From: Kineococcus rubinsiae
GTDB taxonomy: Bacteria > Actinomycetota > Actinomycetes > Actinomycetales > Kineococcaceae
Assembly (NCBI RefSeq): GCF_011839805.1
Contig: NZ_VWPY01000002.1
Location: 124,001 to 188,000 of the forward strand
Reading direction: 5' to 3'
DNA length: 64,000 bases
The translations under genes were made by a program, and so were the position numbers. Below, piece after piece: positions 24,792 to 36,435 of this stretch (the stretch's first letter is position 1; every line of letters starts with the position of its first letter). The notes under the pieces were generated by a model. The model had not been told where the DNA came from and did no database searches. It worked only from the letters and a program-made list of their open reading frames with translations.

Positions 24792-25796
24792 GTGCTGACG
24801 CTGATCGTCCGGCGCCTCGGGCTGCTCGTGCTCGTCCTGTTCGGGTTGTCCCTGCTGCTGTTCGCGTGGGTCCGGGCCCTGCCCGGCGACCCGGCGCGGG
24901 CCCTGCTGGGGGAGAAGGCGACCCCCGCGGGGATCGCCGAGATCACCGCCCGGTACGGCTTCGACCGGCCCGTGTGGCAGCAGTACCTGACCTACCTCGG
25001 CCGGCTGCTGCGCGGGGACTTCGGGGCCTCGATCAACACCGGGGAACCGGTGCTGTCGACGTTCGCGCAGCGCTTCCCCGCGACCATCGAGCTGGCGGTC
25101 GCGGCCCTCCTGCTCGCCGTCGTCGTCGGGGTGCCCCTGGGCTACCTCGCGGCGCGGCGGCGCGGGGGGCTGCTCGACAACCTCGCCGTCGGCGGCTCGC
25201 TGCTCGGCGTCGTCGTGCCCGTGTTCTTCCTCGCGGTGCTGCTGAAGTACGTGCTGTCGATCTGGCTGGGCTGGTTCCCGACGTCGGGCCGTCAGGACGC
25301 CCGCATCGACGCGACCCACATCACGGGGTTCTACGTCCTGGACGGCCTGCTGACGCGGGAGTGGGACGCGTCCTGGGACGCGCTGAAGCACCTGGTGCTG
25401 CCCGCGCTGGCCCTGGGGTCCATCCCGCTCGCGATCATCGTGCGGATCACGCGGGCGTCCGTGCTCGAGGTGCTGTCGGAGGACCACGTCCGCACGGCCC
25501 GCGCCAAGGGCCTCGCCCGCGGCGTCATCAGCCGGCGCCACATCCTGCGCAACGCCCTGCTGCCCGTGTCGACGACGCTGGGCCTGCAGGCCGGGGCGCT
25601 GCTGTCCGGGGCGGTCCTCACCGAGACGGTGTTCTCCATCAACGGCATCGGCAGCTACCTGTTCGACGCCGTCAACCAGCTCGACTACCCGGTCCTCCAG
25701 GGGTTCATCCTGTTCATCGCCCTCGTCTACGCCCTCGTCAACCTCGTGGTCGACGTCAGCTACGGCGTCATCGACCCCCGGGTGCGCGTCTCGTGA
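24792..25796 (+). CDS. Peptide-type ABC transporter permease, DppB type
   Basis: A 334-residue permease with six membrane segments. It begins with the family pattern (RRLGLLVLVLFGLSLLLF, then LPGDPARALLG) and has the EAA-like loop EDHVRTARAKGLARGVI and the C-terminal ETVFSINGIGSYLFDAV. The GTG lies 61 bp after the binding-protein stop. It forms the transmembrane channel with the DppC-type protein that follows with a 4-bp overlap. Confidence 0.94.
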   Translation: MLTLIVRRLGLLVLVLFGLSLLLFAWVRALPGDPARALLGEKATPAGIAEITARYGFDRPVWQQYLTYLGRLLRGDFGASINTGEPVLSTFAQRFPATIELAVAALLLAVVVGVPLGYLAARRRGGLLDNLAVGGSLLGVVVPVFFLAVLLKYVLSIWLGWFPTSGRQDARIDATHITGFYVLDGLLTREWDASWDALKHLVLPALALGSIPLAIIVRITRASVLEVLSEDHVRTARAKGLARGVISRRHILRNALLPVSTTLGLQAGALLSGAVLTETVFSINGIGSYLFDAVNQLDYPVLQGFILFIALVYALVNLVVDVSYGVIDPRVRVS

Positions 25797-26712
25797 GCGC
25801 TCTCGACGCGATCGCGCCCCCGCCCTCGCCCACGGCCGAACCCACGGGCGAGGCCGGGCTCGGGCCCTGGGCCGCGGCCTGGCGGCGGCTGCGCCGCAAC
25901 CCCTCCGGCATCGTCGGGGCGGTCGTCGTGGGGCTGTTCGTCCTCGTGGCGGTGCTCGCGCCGCTGCTCGCGCCCTACCAGCCGGCCACCGGTGAGTGGT
26001 TCGGCGAGGTCACGCCCACCGCGGTGCCCGGGCCGAGCGCCGACCACGTCCTCGGGCTGGACTCCTTCGGCTCCGACCTGCTGACGCAGCTGCTCTACGG
26101 CGCCCGCTCGTCCCTGGTCATCGGCGTGGTCTCCACGGCCGTGGGGCTCGCGGTCGGGGCGGTGCTCGGCATCCTCGCCGGCGGCCTCGGCGGCTGGGTC
26201 GACACCCTCGTCATGCGGATCGTCGACATCCTGCTGTCCATCCCGTCGCTGCTGCTCGCCGTCAGCGTCGCCGCCGTCCTCGGGCGCGGCCAGTGGTCGA
26301 TCATGCTGGCCATCTCCGCGGCGCAGGTGCCGATCTTCGCGCGGCTGCTGCGGGCCTCGCTGCTCGCGCAGCGCGGCCAGGACTACGTCGTCGCGCTGCG
26401 CTCCCTCGGCCTGCGCCAGCGGCGCATCGTCGTCGGGCACATGCTGCCCAACTCCCTGGGCCCCGTCCTGGTCCAGGCCACCCTGGTGCTGGCCACGGCC
26501 GTCATCGAGGTCGCGGCCCTGTCCTTCCTGGGCCTCGGCGCGGCCGACCCGGCCGTCGCGGAGTGGGGACGCATGCTCGTCACCGCGCAGGACCGCCTCG
26601 AGCAGGCGCCCCAGCTCGCCCTCTACCCCGGTCTCGCGATCGCCGTCACCGCGCTGGGGTTCACCCTGCTCGGCGAGGCGCTGCGCGAGGCCCTCGACCC
26701 CCGGAGCGACCG

Positions 26713-26716
<4 letters not shown>
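25793..26716 (+). CDS. Peptide-type ABC transporter permease, DppC type
   Basis: A 307-residue permease. The N-terminal LRRNPSGIVGAVVVGLFVLVAVLAP and LGLDSFGSDLLTQLLYGAR are DppC hallmarks; the ATPase-docking loop is QDYVVALRSLGLRQRRI. GTG start within a GTGA overlap with the DppB-type gene, and GTGA again with the next ATPase gene. Confidence 0.94.
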
Positions 26717-27719
<1,003 letters not shown>

Positions 27720-27723
<4 letters not shown>

Positions 27724-28772
27724 CCGCACGACCGCGCGACGCCGCGGACGGCCCCCTCCTGCAGGTGCGCGGCCTGGAGGTCCACTACCCGATCCGCTCG
27801 GGCCTGCTCAAGCGCACCGTCGGGGCCGTGCAGGCCGTCGACGGCGTCGACCTCGACGTCGAGCGCGGCACCACCTACGGCCTGGTGGGGGAGTCCGGCT
27901 GCGGGAAGTCCACGCTCGGGCGCGCCGTCCTGCGCCTGACGGAGCCCACGGGGGGCTCCGTCCGCATCGCGGGCGAAGACGTGCGCGCCATGGGCCCCGA
28001 GGCGCTGCGCCGCGCCCGCCGGCAGATGCAGATGGTCTTCCAGGACCCGCTGGCGAGCCTGGACCCCCGCCAGAGCGTCGAGAGCGCCCTGGTGGAGCCG
28101 CTGCGCGTGCACGGCATCGAGGGCGGGCCGTCGGCGTGGCGCACCCGCGTGCGCGGCCTGCTCGACCGCGTCGGGCTGCCCGCGGGCGCGGGCGCCAAGT
28201 ACCCCCACGAGTTCTCCGGGGGCCAGCGCCAGCGCGTCGGCATCGCCCGCGCGCTCGTCCTGGACCCCGACCTGCTCGTGGCCGACGAGCCCGTCTCGGC
28301 GCTCGACGTGTCGGTGCAGGCGCAGGTCCTCGTGCTGCTGCAGGAGCTGCAGGCCGACCTGGGCCTGACCTACCTCGTCATCGCCCACGACCTCGCCGTC
28401 GTCAAGCACATGAGCACGACCGTCGGCGTCATGTACCTGGGCGGGATCGTCGAGGAGGGCCCCTCCGCGCAGCTGTACGCGCGGCCGCTGCACCCCTACA
28501 CGCGGGCCCTGCTCTCCGCGGCCCCCGTGCCCGACCCCGAGGCCGAGGCCACCCGCGAGCGGATCCTGCTGCGCGGCGACCTGCCCAGCCCCGCGGACCC
28601 CCCGTCGGGCTGCCGCTTCCGCACCCGCTGCCCGTGGGTGCAGCCGACGCGCTGCGCCGACGAGCGTCCCGCGCTGCGGGTCGTCGCCGGTCACTCGACG
28701 GCGCAGCGGGTCGCGTGCCACTGGGCCGAGGAGATCGAGGCCGGGACCGTCTCCCGCGCCGACGCGGCGTGA
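27720..28772 (+). CDS. Peptide-type ABC transporter ATP-binding protein, DppF type
   Basis: A 350-residue ATPase, second of the pair. It has the DppF opening VHYPIRSGLLKRTVGAVQAVDGV, Walker A GESGCGKST, signature FSGGQRQR, Walker B LLVADEPVSALD, and the C-terminal cysteine region CRFRTRCPW. It forms the heterodimeric motor with the preceding protein and closes the five-gene operon. Confidence 0.94.
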
Positions 28773-28810
28773 GGCACCGCGCGGCGCGGGCCGGCGGCCC
28801 GACCCCGCCG

Positions 28811-28840
28811 TTGCCCGCGCCGTCGCCCTGTCGCTAGGTT
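28811..28840 (+). promoter_or_regulatory. Promoter of mihF
   Basis: TTGCCC (28811-28816), 18 bp, TAGGTT (28835-28840), about 70 bp before the mihF start. Confidence 0.55.
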
Positions 28841-28909
28841 GCCGCCACACCCTCTCCACCCCTGCGCGCCCGTTCCGCTGCCCGTGAAGGACCACCCCGA
28901 GGTGACACC

Positions 28910-29260
28910 GTGGCTCTGCCTCCCCTGACCGCCGAACAGCGCGCCGCCGCACTGGAGAAGGCGGCCGCCGCCCGGCGGGAGCGTGCCGAGGTCAAGAACC
29001 GCCTCAAGTACGCGGGCGGCAGCCTCGAGGAGGTCATCCGCGACGGCCAGGAGAACGAGGTCCTCGGCAAGATGAAGGTCTCGGCGCTGCTGGAGTCGCT
29101 GCCCAACGTCGGCAAGGTCCGCGCGAAGCAGATCATGACGGAGATCGGCATCTCCGAGTCGCGCCGCGTGCGCGGCCTCGGCGCCCACCAGATCGCGGCC
29201 CTCGTGGACCGGTTCGGGTCCGCGCGCACGGCCGCCACGGCGAACGGGAGCGCGTCCTGA
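28910..29260 (+). CDS. mihF: Integration host factor, actinobacterial type
   Basis: A 116-residue nucleoid-associated DNA-binding protein found only in actinobacteria. The conserved core runs from [15 protein letters not shown] to the helix-hairpin-helix-like [18 protein letters not shown] and RRVRGLG. It bends DNA and is usually essential. GTG start with GAGGTGA about 5 nt upstream. It precedes gmk, as is usual in the phylum. Confidence 0.95.
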   Translation: MALPPLTAEQRAAALEKAAAARRERAEVKNRLKYAGGSLEEVIRDGQENEVLGKMKVSALLESLPNVGKVRAKQIMTEIGISESRRVRGLGAHQIAALVDRFGSARTAATANGSAS

Positions 29261-29289
29261 GCCCCGCCACCCCGCCCCCGACGACGCCC

Positions 29290-29856
29290 GTGACGATGCC
29301 GTCCCGGCTGACCGTCCTCGCCGGCCCCACCGCCGTCGGCAAGGGCACCGTGTCCGCGGACCTGCGGGCCCGCTACCCCGACGTGTGGATCTCCGTCTCC
29401 GTCACCACCCGGGCGCAGCGGCCCGGCGAGGTCGACGGGGTGCACTACCACTTCCTCAGCGAGGAGGCCTTCGACGAGCTCGTCGAGCGCGGCGAGCTGC
29501 TGGAGTGGGCCCGCGTGCACGGCCGGCACCGCTACGGCACGCCCCGCGGGCCCGTCGAGGCCGTCGTGGCCGAGGGGCGCGCGGCGCTGCTGGAGATCGA
29601 CCTGGCCGGGGCGCGGCAGGTCCGCGAGGCCATGCCGAACGCGGGCTTCGTCTTCCTGGCCCCGCCCAGCTGGGACGAGCTGGTCCGCCGGCTCGTCGGC
29701 CGGGGCACCGAGACGCCCGAGGAGCGCGAGCGCCGCCTCGCCACGGCCCGCGAGGAGCTGGCCGCGGAGGACGAGTTCGACGTGAGCATCGTCAACGACG
29801 ACGTCCGGCGCGCGACCGACGAGCTCGTCGGCTGGATGGGCCTGCCCGTCGCCTGA
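29290..29856 (+). CDS. gmk: Guanylate kinase
   Basis: A 188-residue enzyme phosphorylating GMP to GDP. The P-loop reads GPTAVGKGT at residues 12-20 (the usual GPSGVGKGT with two substitutions), followed by the GMP-binding [19 protein letters not shown] and the LID region [18 protein letters not shown]. Start is the GTG at 29290, or the ATG two codons later. It lies between mihF and rpoZ. Confidence 0.95.
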   Translation: MTMPSRLTVLAGPTAVGKGTVSADLRARYPDVWISVSVTTRAQRPGEVDGVHYHFLSEEAFDELVERGELLEWARVHGRHRYGTPRGPVEAVVAEGRAALLEIDLAGARQVREAMPNAGFVFLAPPSWDELVRRLVGRGTETPEERERRLATAREELAAEDEFDVSIVNDDVRRATDELVGWMGLPVA

Positions 29857-29879
29857 GCGCCGCGCGCCCGGCGGGCTCG

Positions 29880-29885
29880 TACTAT
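29880..29885 (+). promoter_or_regulatory. -10 box TACTAT upstream of rpoZ
   Basis: TACTAT lies about 80 bp before the rpoZ start in the gap after gmk; no clear -35 is seen. Confidence 0.45.
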
Positions 29886-29966
29886 GGAGCCGTCTGCCCG
29901 CCGCCCGAGAGGTCGCGGCGGGCTCGCGCACCACCCCCGATCCACCCCCTACACCGAGGAGCCACC

Positions 29967-30233
29967 GTGGCTGGAACAGTCGCAGCGCCCGAGGGCATCA
30001 CCAACCCGCCCATCGACGAGCTGCTGGCCAACGCCAGCGACTCCAAGTACGCCCTGGTCATCTACGCGGCCAAGCGCGCGCGCCAGATCAACGCCTACTA
30101 CTCCCAGCTGGGCGAGGGCCTGCTCGAGTACGTCGGCCCGCTCGTGGAGACCCACGTGCAGGAGAAGGCCCTGTCCGTCTCCCTGCGCGAGATCAACTCC
30201 GGGCTGCTGACGTCGGAGCCCCTCGAGCAGTGA
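29967..30233 (+). CDS. rpoZ: RNA polymerase omega subunit
   Basis: An 88-residue omega subunit that helps assemble the beta-prime subunit. The conserved segment [29 protein letters not shown] is complete, with the longer actinobacterial C-terminus. A GAGGAG lies 5 nt before the GTG. Followed at 13 bp by coaBC, the standard order. Confidence 0.95.
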   Translation: MAGTVAAPEGITNPPIDELLANASDSKYALVIYAAKRARQINAYYSQLGEGLLEYVGPLVETHVQEKALSVSLREINSGLLTSEPLEQ

Positions 30234-30246
30234 GCAGCCGTCACCT

Positions 30247-31536
30247 GTGAACACCGTCGGGGACGCCGCTGACCGTCCGCGGGTCGTCCTCGGCGTCGCC
30301 GGTGGCATCGCCGCCTACAAGGCGGCGCTGCTGCTGCGCGAGCTCGCAGAGACCGGGCACGACGTCACCGTCGTGCCCACCGCGGCGTCGGAGCACTTCG
30401 TCGGGCGCGCGACGTGGGAGGCCCTCTCGGGCCACCCCGTCGCCACCGACGTCTGGTCCGGCGCCGTCGACGTCCCGCACGTGCGGCTCGGCCGCCACGC
30501 CGACCTCGTCGTCGTCGCGCCCGCCACGGCCGACCTCCTGGCCCGCGCCGCCCACGGCCTGGCCGACGACCTCCTGACCAACGTCCTGCTGACGGCCACC
30601 TGCCCCGTGCTGCTGGTGCCCGCCATGCACACCGAGATGTGGCTGCACGCCGCGACGCAGGCCAACGTCGCCCTGCTGCGCTCGCGCGGCGTGACCGTGC
30701 TGGAGCCGGCCTCGGGCCGCCTGACGGGCGCCGACTCCGGCCCCGGGCGCCTGCCCGAGCCCGCCGACATCGCCGCGGCCTGCCGCCGCCTGCTCGTCGG
30801 CGGGTCCCGCGGCCGCGACCTCGAGGGCCGCACCGTCGTGGTCTCCGCGGGCGGCACCCGCGAGCCGCTGGACCCCGTGCGCTTCCTCGGCAACCGCTCC
30901 TCGGGCCGCCAGGGCGTGGCGCTGGCCGCCGCGGCCGCCGCCCGCGGGGCGCGCGTGACGCTGGTCGCCGCGCACGTCGAGGTCCCCGCGCCCGCGGCCG
31001 TGGACGTCGTCCACGTCGGCACGGCGCGGGAGCTGCGCGACGCCGTGCGCGCGCACGCCGCGGGCGCCGACGTCGTGGTCATGGCCGCCGCGGTCGCCGA
31101 CTTCCGGCCCGCCACCCGCGCCGACGCCAAGATCAAGAAGACCGACGACCCCGGCCAGGACCCCGTGGTCGTGCTGCAGCGCAACCCCGACGTGCTCGCC
31201 GAGCTCGTCGCCGAGCGCACCGGTGCGGCCCCGCTGCTCGTCGGCTTCGCCGCCGAGACGGGCGACGCGAGCGGCAGCGTCCTGGAGCACGGGCGCGCCA
31301 AGCTGGCCCGCAAGGGCTGCGACCTGCTGGTGCTGAACGAGGTGGGGGAGACCAAGGGCTTCGCCACCCCCACCAACGCCGTGACGATCCTCGGCGCCGA
31401 CGGCGGCGAGCAGGTCGTGCCCGAGGCCGCCAAGGACGTGGTCGCCGACGTGGTGTGGGACGCCGTCGTGCCTATGCTGACTCCCGCTCGCCCCGCGCCG
31501 ACCCCGGCGCCTCCCCCCGAGACTGGAGCCCCGTGA
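30247..31536 (+). CDS. coaBC: Phosphopantothenoylcysteine decarboxylase/synthetase
   Basis: A 429-residue bifunctional coenzyme A biosynthesis enzyme. The N-terminal CoaC flavoprotein has [11 protein letters not shown] and PAMHTEMW; the C-terminal CoaB part has [21 protein letters not shown] and the lysine motif KIKK. Its Pro-rich tail overlaps the metK start by 4 bp. Two consecutive steps of CoA synthesis: CTP-dependent ligation of cysteine and decarboxylation. Confidence 0.95.
   Translation: MNTVGDAADRPRVVLGVAGGIAAYKAALLLRELAETGHDVTVVPTAASEHFVGRATWEALSGHPVATDVWSGAVDVPHVRLGRHADLVVVAPATADLLARAAHGLADDLLTNVLLTATCPVLLVPAMHTEMWLHAATQANVALLRSRGVTVLEPASGRLTGADSGPGRLPEPADIAAACRRLLVGGSRGRDLEGRTVVVSAGGTREPLDPVRFLGNRSSGRQGVALAAAAAARGARVTLVAAHVEVPAPAAVDVVHVGTARELRDAVRAHAAGADVVVMAAAVADFRPATRADAKIKKTDDPGQDPVVVLQRNPDVLAELVAERTGAAPLLVGFAAETGDASGSVLEHGRAKLARKGCDLLVLNEVGETKGFATPTNAVTILGADGGEQVVPEAAKDVVADVVWDAVVPMLTPARPAPTPAPPPETGAP
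31473..31478 (+). promoter_or_regulatory. -10 box TATGCT inside the end of coaBC
   Basis: TATGCT lies 54 bp before the metK start, within the coaBC reading frame, and may give metK its own transcript. Confidence 0.4.
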
Positions 31537-32735
31537 CCTCCCCGCTGCGCCTGTTCACGTCCGAGTCGGTCACGGAAGGACACCCGGACAAGATCTGCGA
31601 CCAGATCTCCGACGGCGTCCTCGACGCGCTGCTGCGCCAGGACCCGAGGAGCCGGGTCGCGGTCGAGACGATGGTGACGACGGGTCTCGTGCACGTCGCG
31701 GGCGAGGTGACCACCGAGGCCTACGCCGACATCCCCACCATCGTGCGCGAGACCCTGCTCGGCATCGGCTACGACTCCTCCGCCAAGGGCTTCGACGGCA
31801 CGACGTGCGGCGTCGAGGTGTCGATCGGCTCGCAATCGCCGGACATCGCGCAGGGCGTGGACTCCGCGTGGGAGAACCGCCAGGCCGGCCACGCCGCGGA
31901 TCCGCTGGACCTGCAGGGCGCGGGCGACCAGGGCCTGATGTTCGGCTACGCCTGCACCGACACCCCCGAGCTCATGCCGCTGCCGATCCACCTGGCGCAC
32001 CGGCTCTCGCAGCGGCTGTCGGAGGCCCGCAAGAAGGGCGAGGTGCCCTACCTGCGTCCCGACGGGAAGACCCAGGTCACCATCGGCTACGACGGCGACC
32101 GCCCCGTGCGGCTGGACACGGTCGTGCTCTCCACGCAGCACGAGCCCGACGTCGACCTGGTCCGGACGCTGACGCCGGACGTGCGCCGCCACGTCATCGA
32201 GCCGGTGCTCGAGGGCCTCGACCTCGACACCTCCGACATCCGGCTGCTCGTGAACCCCACGGGCCGCTTCGAGATCGGTGGCCCGATGGGCGACGCGGGC
32301 CTGACGGGCCGCAAGATCATCGTCGACACCTACGGCGGCATGGCCCGCCACGGCGGCGGTGCCTTCTCGGGCAAGGACCCGTCGAAGGTCGACCGCTCCG
32401 CCGCCTACGCCATGCGCTGGGTCGCCAAGAACGTCGTCGCCGCGGGCCTCGCGAGCCGCTGCGAGGTGCAGGTCGCCTACGCCATCGGCAAGGCGCAGCC
32501 CGTCGGCCTCTACGTCGAGACCTTCGGCACCGAGACGGTCGACCGGGTCCGCATCGAGGCCGCGATCCGCGAGGTCTTCGACCTGCGCCCGGCCGCGATC
32601 GTGCGCGACCTCGACCTGCTGCGCCCGATCTACGCGCAGACCTCCGCCTACGGCCACTTCGGCCGCGAGCTGCCCGACTTCACGTGGGAGCGGACCGACC
32701 GCGTCGAGGGCCTGCGGTCCGTCGCGGGCTCCTGA
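31533..32735 (+). CDS. metK: S-adenosylmethionine synthetase
   Basis: A 400-residue enzyme making S-adenosylmethionine from ATP and methionine. Motifs: SVTEGHPDK (ATP), [12 protein letters not shown], and [19 protein letters not shown] (P-loop-like). Length is standard. The GTG start lies in a GTGA overlap with coaBC and has GGAG 4 nt upstream. No SAM riboswitch is apparent in front of it. Confidence 0.96.
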   Translation: MTSPLRLFTSESVTEGHPDKICDQISDGVLDALLRQDPRSRVAVETMVTTGLVHVAGEVTTEAYADIPTIVRETLLGIGYDSSAKGFDGTTCGVEVSIGSQSPDIAQGVDSAWENRQAGHAADPLDLQGAGDQGLMFGYACTDTPELMPLPIHLAHRLSQRLSEARKKGEVPYLRPDGKTQVTIGYDGDRPVRLDTVVLSTQHEPDVDLVRTLTPDVRRHVIEPVLEGLDLDTSDIRLLVNPTGRFEIGGPMGDAGLTGRKIIVDTYGGMARHGGGAFSGKDPSKVDRSAAYAMRWVAKNVVAAGLASRCEVQVAYAIGKAQPVGLYVETFGTETVDRVRIEAAIREVFDLRPAAIVRDLDLLRPIYAQTSAYGHFGRELPDFTWERTDRVEGLRSVAGS

Positions 32736-34807
32736 GCGAGGCGCCCCCCACGCTGGACGGCCTGCCCGCGCCCGTCCCCGGCGAGAAGGCGGTCAAGCGG
32801 GCGGGCCGGCGGACCCCGGCGAAGAAGGCCCGCGGGCCCGTCGAGGGTGTCGCCGAGCAGGACCCGGTGGCGCGCGTGCTGGTCACGGTGCCGCTGCCGC
32901 ACCTGGACCGCGCCTTCGACTACCTCGTCCCGGCGTCCATGGCGGCCGCCGCGCAGCCCGGGACCCTGGTCCGGGTGCCGTTCGCCGGCAGCGACGTCGA
33001 GGGCTTCGTCCTGGAGCGCCTCGCCGAGAGCGAGCACCCGGGCCGCCTCGCGCGGCTGCGCCGGGTCGTCTCCGACGTCCCCGTGCTCACCCCGCAGGTC
33101 CTGGAGCTCGCCCGCCGGGTCGCCGCGCGCTACGCGGGGACGCTCGCCGACGTCGTGCGCCTGGCCGTGCCCGGCCGGCATGCGGGCGCCGAGACCGCCG
33201 TCCTCGCCGAGGACCCCGCGCCCGAGCGCCCCGCTGCGACGCTCGGCGACGACCTCGCGGGCTGGGAGCTGCACTCGGCGGGCCGCGCGTTCCTGCAGCA
33301 CACCGCGGCCGGGTCCTCCCCGCGCGCGGTGGCGACGTCCGCGCCCGGGACCGACCCCGTCGAGCTGCTCGCCGTCGCGGCGCTGGCGTGCCTGGCCTCA
33401 GGCCGCAGCGCACTGCTCGTCGTGCCCGACCACCGCGACCTCGACCGCCTCGACGCGGCGCTGACCCGGCGGCTGCCGCCCGGGACCCACGTGCGCCTGG
33501 AGGCCGACGCCGGCCCCGCGGCCCGCTGGTCCGCGTTCCTGCGGGCCCTCACCGGCCGGGCCCGCGTCGTCGCCGGGACCCGCGCCGCGGCGCTCGCCCC
33601 CGTGCCGGGCCTCGGGCTCGTCGCGGTGCTCGACGACGGCGACGACTCCCACGCCGAGCAGCGCGCGCCCTACCCGCACGCCCGCGAGGTGGCCGTGCTG
33701 CGCGCCGAGCAGGACGGCGCCGCGGCGCTCCTGCTCGGCACCACCCGGACCGCCGAGGGGCAGCTGCTGCTGGAGAGCGGCTGGGCCCGCGCCGTCGTGG
33801 CCTCGCGCGACGCGGTCCGCGCCCGGATGCCCCGCGTCACCGTCGCGGGCACGTCCGGCCCGAACGCCCAGGACCCGCTGGCGGCCGCGGCCCGGCTGCC
33901 CAGCGACGGCTGGCGCGTGGTGCGCGAGGCGCTGCAGCACGGCCCCGTCCTCGTCCAGGTCCCGCGCACCGGCTACGTGCCCGTGCTGGCCTGCCAGCGC
34001 TGCCGCGAACCCGCGCGGTGCACGGCGTGCGCGGGGCCGCTGTCGGTGGCCGGGCGCTCCGAGACCGCGAGCTGCCGCTGGTGCGGGCGGCTCGCGACGG
34101 GCTGGACGTGCCCGGTGTGCGGCGACGACCGCTTCCGCGCGATGGTCACGGGCGCGCACCGCACGGCCGAGGAGCTCGGCCGGGCCTTCCCGGGCGTCGG
34201 CGTGCGCACCTCCGGCGGGTCCCGCGTGCTGGACACCGTGGCCGCCGAGCCGGCGCTGGTCGTCTGCACACCCGGCGCCGAGCCGGTCGCCGCGGGCGGC
34301 TACGCGGCCGCGCTGCTCCTGGACGGCTGGGCCCTGCTCGGGCGCCCCGACCTGCGCGCGCAGGAGGAGGCGCTGCGCCGCTGGATCACCGCCGCCTCGC
34401 TCGTGCGCAGCGCCCGCGAGGGCGGCACCGTCGTCGTGGTCGCCGACCCGCAGGCCGCGGCCGTGCAGGCCCTCGTGCGCTGGGACCCGCCGACCTTCGC
34501 CGAGCGCGAGCTCGCCGCCCGCGCCGAACTCGGGCTGCCGCCGTCGTCGCGGATGGCCGGCTTCATCGGCACCGACGCCGACGTCCGCGCCGCCGTCGCC
34601 GACCTGCGCTCGCCCGCGTCGGCGCGCGTGCTCGGCCCCGTGCCCGTCACGGCCCGCGGCGGCGAGGAGCTCGTGCGGACGCTCGTCGCCGTGCCGCTGG
34701 CCGAGGGGCCCGCGCTGACCACGGCCGTGCGCGAGCTCGTCGCCGGCCGCAGCGTCCGCAAGCTGCCGCCCGTGCGGGTGCGGGTCGACCCGCCCGACAT
34801 CGGCTGA
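32732..34807 (+). CDS. priA: Primosomal protein N' homologue (helicase-dead PriA)
   Basis: A 691-residue PriA homologue. The N-terminal 3'-DNA-binding domain starts at [24 protein letters not shown], and all eight zinc cysteines are present ([25 protein letters not shown]). The helicase core is degenerate: no GKT Walker A, and the DEEH box reads DDGDDSH, as in other actinobacterial PriA proteins, so unwinding activity is not expected. The frame opens after the metK stop. The only start near that point is a CTG in a CTGA overlap; the GTG of PVARVLV at residue 47 or so is the fallback. Confidence 0.85.
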   Translation: MSEAPPTLDGLPAPVPGEKAVKRAGRRTPAKKARGPVEGVAEQDPVARVLVTVPLPHLDRAFDYLVPASMAAAAQPGTLVRVPFAGSDVEGFVLERLAESEHPGRLARLRRVVSDVPVLTPQVLELARRVAARYAGTLADVVRLAVPGRHAGAETAVLAEDPAPERPAATLGDDLAGWELHSAGRAFLQHTAAGSSPRAVATSAPGTDPVELLAVAALACLASGRSALLVVPDHRDLDRLDAALTRRLPPGTHVRLEADAGPAARWSAFLRALTGRARVVAGTRAAALAPVPGLGLVAVLDDGDDSHAEQRAPYPHAREVAVLRAEQDGAAALLLGTTRTAEGQLLLESGWARAVVASRDAVRARMPRVTVAGTSGPNAQDPLAAAARLPSDGWRVVREALQHGPVLVQVPRTGYVPVLACQRCREPARCTACAGPLSVAGRSETASCRWCGRLATGWTCPVCGDDRFRAMVTGAHRTAEELGRAFPGVGVRTSGGSRVLDTVAAEPALVVCTPGAEPVAAGGYAAALLLDGWALLGRPDLRAQEEALRRWITAASLVRSAREGGTVVVVADPQAAAVQALVRWDPPTFAERELAARAELGLPPSSRMAGFIGTDADVRAAVADLRSPASARVLGPVPVTARGGEELVRTLVAVPLAEGPALTTAVRELVAGRSVRKLPPVRVRVDPPDIG

Positions 34808-34809
34808 GC

Positions 34810-35040
34810 TCAGAGGTCGCGGGTCGTGCGCTCCACGACGGTCGGCTGCGCGGCGCGCACGGTCGTGCTGGTGCGGCGGCGCGGGGCGAAGAACGCGAAC
34901 TCGAGGATGATCCCGAGGACGCCGACGGCGAGCAGGATGTAGCCGACCACCTTGAGGTCGATGCCGCTGATGCTGACGTTCACGGCGAAGGCGAGGATCG
35001 CCCCGAGGGCGATGAGGAAGATGCTGGATCCGAGGCGCAT
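34810..35040 (-). CDS. DUF6458 small membrane protein
   Basis: A 76-residue protein with two membrane helices: MRLGSSIFLIALGAILAFAV and a second around residues 31-51, then an Arg-rich cytoplasmic tail. This matches the actinobacterial DUF6458 family of unknown function. The ATG has no Shine-Dalgarno; CACGCT ends 6 nt upstream (leaderless pattern). It converges on priA with only 2 bp between the stops. Confidence 0.85.
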   Translation of the reverse strand: MRLGSSIFLIALGAILAFAVNVSISGIDLKVVGYILLAVGVLGIILEFAFFAPRRRTSTTVRAAQPTVVERTTRDL

Positions 35041-35046
35041 GGACCC

Positions 35047-35052
35047 AGCGTG
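35047..35052 (-). promoter_or_regulatory. -10-like box CACGCT of the DUF6458 gene
   Basis: Reads CACGCT on the minus strand, ending 6 nt before the ATG at 35040. Confidence 0.4.
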
Positions 35053-35178
35053 GGCCCCGGCGTGGGCGCGGGGGTGCTCCCCGTGATCTCGTCACCCGTT
35101 CGCCGCGGTACGCGACCCGGCTGCCGCACCGGGTGGGGCCGCGGGAGACCGCGGGGGCGGGTGCGCTTCGATGACCGC

Positions 35179-36402
35179 GTGGACCCTCGAGGAGCAAGCG
35201 CACCCGGACGACGGATCGCCTGGATCGACGCCACCGCGGGCGTCGCCGGCGACATGCTGCTGGGCGCCCTCCTGGACGCCGGGGCGGACCTGGACCGGGT
35301 CCGCGCAGCCGTGGACGCCGTCGTCCCCCGGGCCGTCGCGCTGCGCACCGCGCCCGTCACCCGGGCGGGGCTGCGCGCCCTCAAGCTCGACGTCGACGTC
35401 CTGGAGGCCGACTCCCCGCACCGGCACTGGTCGGGCATCCGGGAGCGGCTCGTCGCGGCGGACCTCGACGCGGGCGTGCGCGAGCGGGCGCTCGCGGTGT
35501 TCACCCGGCTCGCCGAGGCCGAGGGCCGCGTGCACGGCATCCCCGCCGAGGACGTGCACTTCCACGAGGTCGGCTCGCTCGACTCCATCGCGGACGTCGT
35601 GGGGGTGTGCGCGGCGCTGGTCGACCTCGGCGTCGAGGACTTGCGGGCCTCGGCGGTCGCGGTCGGCTCGGGCACCGTGCGGGCCGCGCACGGCACCCTG
35701 CCCGTCCCGCCGCCGGCCGTGGTCGAGCTGTCGCGCGGCTGGGAGGTCTTCGCGGGCGGGACGGGGGAGCTGGCCACCCCGACGGGCATCGCGCTCGTCA
35801 CGACCCTCGCGGAGGGGCCGGTGCCGCTGCCGCGCCTCGTGGTCGAGGCCGCCGGGTCCGGCGCCGGGACGCGCGACCCCGCCGAGCGGGCCAACGTCGT
35901 GCGGGTCGTCCTGGGCCGGGCTGCTGACGCGGCGCCCGTCCAGGACGCCGTCCTGCTCGCCGCCACCGTCGACGACCTGGACCCCCGCGTGTGGCCGGAG
36001 GTCCTGCGCGAGCTGCTGGCCGCGGGCGCGCTCGACGCGTGGCTGACCCCCGTCCTCATGAAGAAGGGCCGCCCGGGCCACACGCTGGAGGTCCTCGCGG
36101 CCCCCGACCGCGCCGACGCCCTCTCCGACGCCGTGCTCCGCCACACCAGCACGCTCGGGGTCCGGCGCAGCCCCGTCACGCGCGACGTCCTGGACCGCGA
36201 CCACCACGCGGTCGACGTCGACGGGCACACCGTCCGCATCAAGGTCGGCCACCGCGGCGGGCTCGTCGTGCAGGCCATGCCCGAGTTCGAGGACGTCGTC
36301 GCGCTCGCCCGCGCCCGGGGGACGGCGGTGCAGGACGCCCTGCTCGCCGCCCACGCGGCCGCGGTCTCGGCGGGTCTCGTGCCCGGGGCCACCTGGGCCT
36401 GA
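35179..36402 (+). CDS. larC: Nickel-pincer cofactor cyclometallase LarC
   Basis: A 407-residue protein that inserts nickel into the pyridinium dithiocarboxylate nucleotide to make the nickel-pincer cofactor. Family motifs: IAWIDATAGVAGDMLLGALLDAGAD at the N-terminus, VHFHEVGSLDSIADVVG, and LMKKGRPGHTLEVLA in the C-terminal half. It is one uninterrupted frame, unlike the frameshifted larC1/larC2 of lactobacilli. The GTG at 35179 is chosen as nearest to the conserved start; the in-frame GTG at 35161 is equally possible and neither has a clear ribosome binding site. Converges on larB/larE. Confidence 0.9.
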   Translation: MDPRGASAPGRRIAWIDATAGVAGDMLLGALLDAGADLDRVRAAVDAVVPRAVALRTAPVTRAGLRALKLDVDVLEADSPHRHWSGIRERLVAADLDAGVRERALAVFTRLAEAEGRVHGIPAEDVHFHEVGSLDSIADVVGVCAALVDLGVEDLRASAVAVGSGTVRAAHGTLPVPPPAVVELSRGWEVFAGGTGELATPTGIALVTTLAEGPVPLPRLVVEAAGSGAGTRDPAERANVVRVVLGRAADAAPVQDAVLLAATVDDLDPRVWPEVLRELLAAGALDAWLTPVLMKKGRPGHTLEVLAAPDRADALSDAVLRHTSTLGVRRSPVTRDVLDRDHHAVDVDGHTVRIKVGHRGGLVVQAMPEFEDVVALARARGTAVQDALLAAHAAAVSAGLVPGATWA

Positions 36403-36435
36403 GCGTCCGCCCGCCGCGGCGCCGGCAGCGGGTCG

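Noticed and set aside
31473-31533. SAM riboswitch upstream of metK
   Set aside because: The space before metK is coding sequence of coaBC and shows none of the SAM aptamer core sequences.
32732-34807. priA as a pseudogene because helicase motifs are missing
   Set aside because: The frame is intact, the zinc cysteines are all conserved, and loss of Walker A and the DEEH box is normal in actinobacterial PriA.
35161-36402. Programmed frameshift in larC as in lactobacilli
   Set aside because: The plus-strand frame is continuous through both LarC halves, including the MKKGRPG region.
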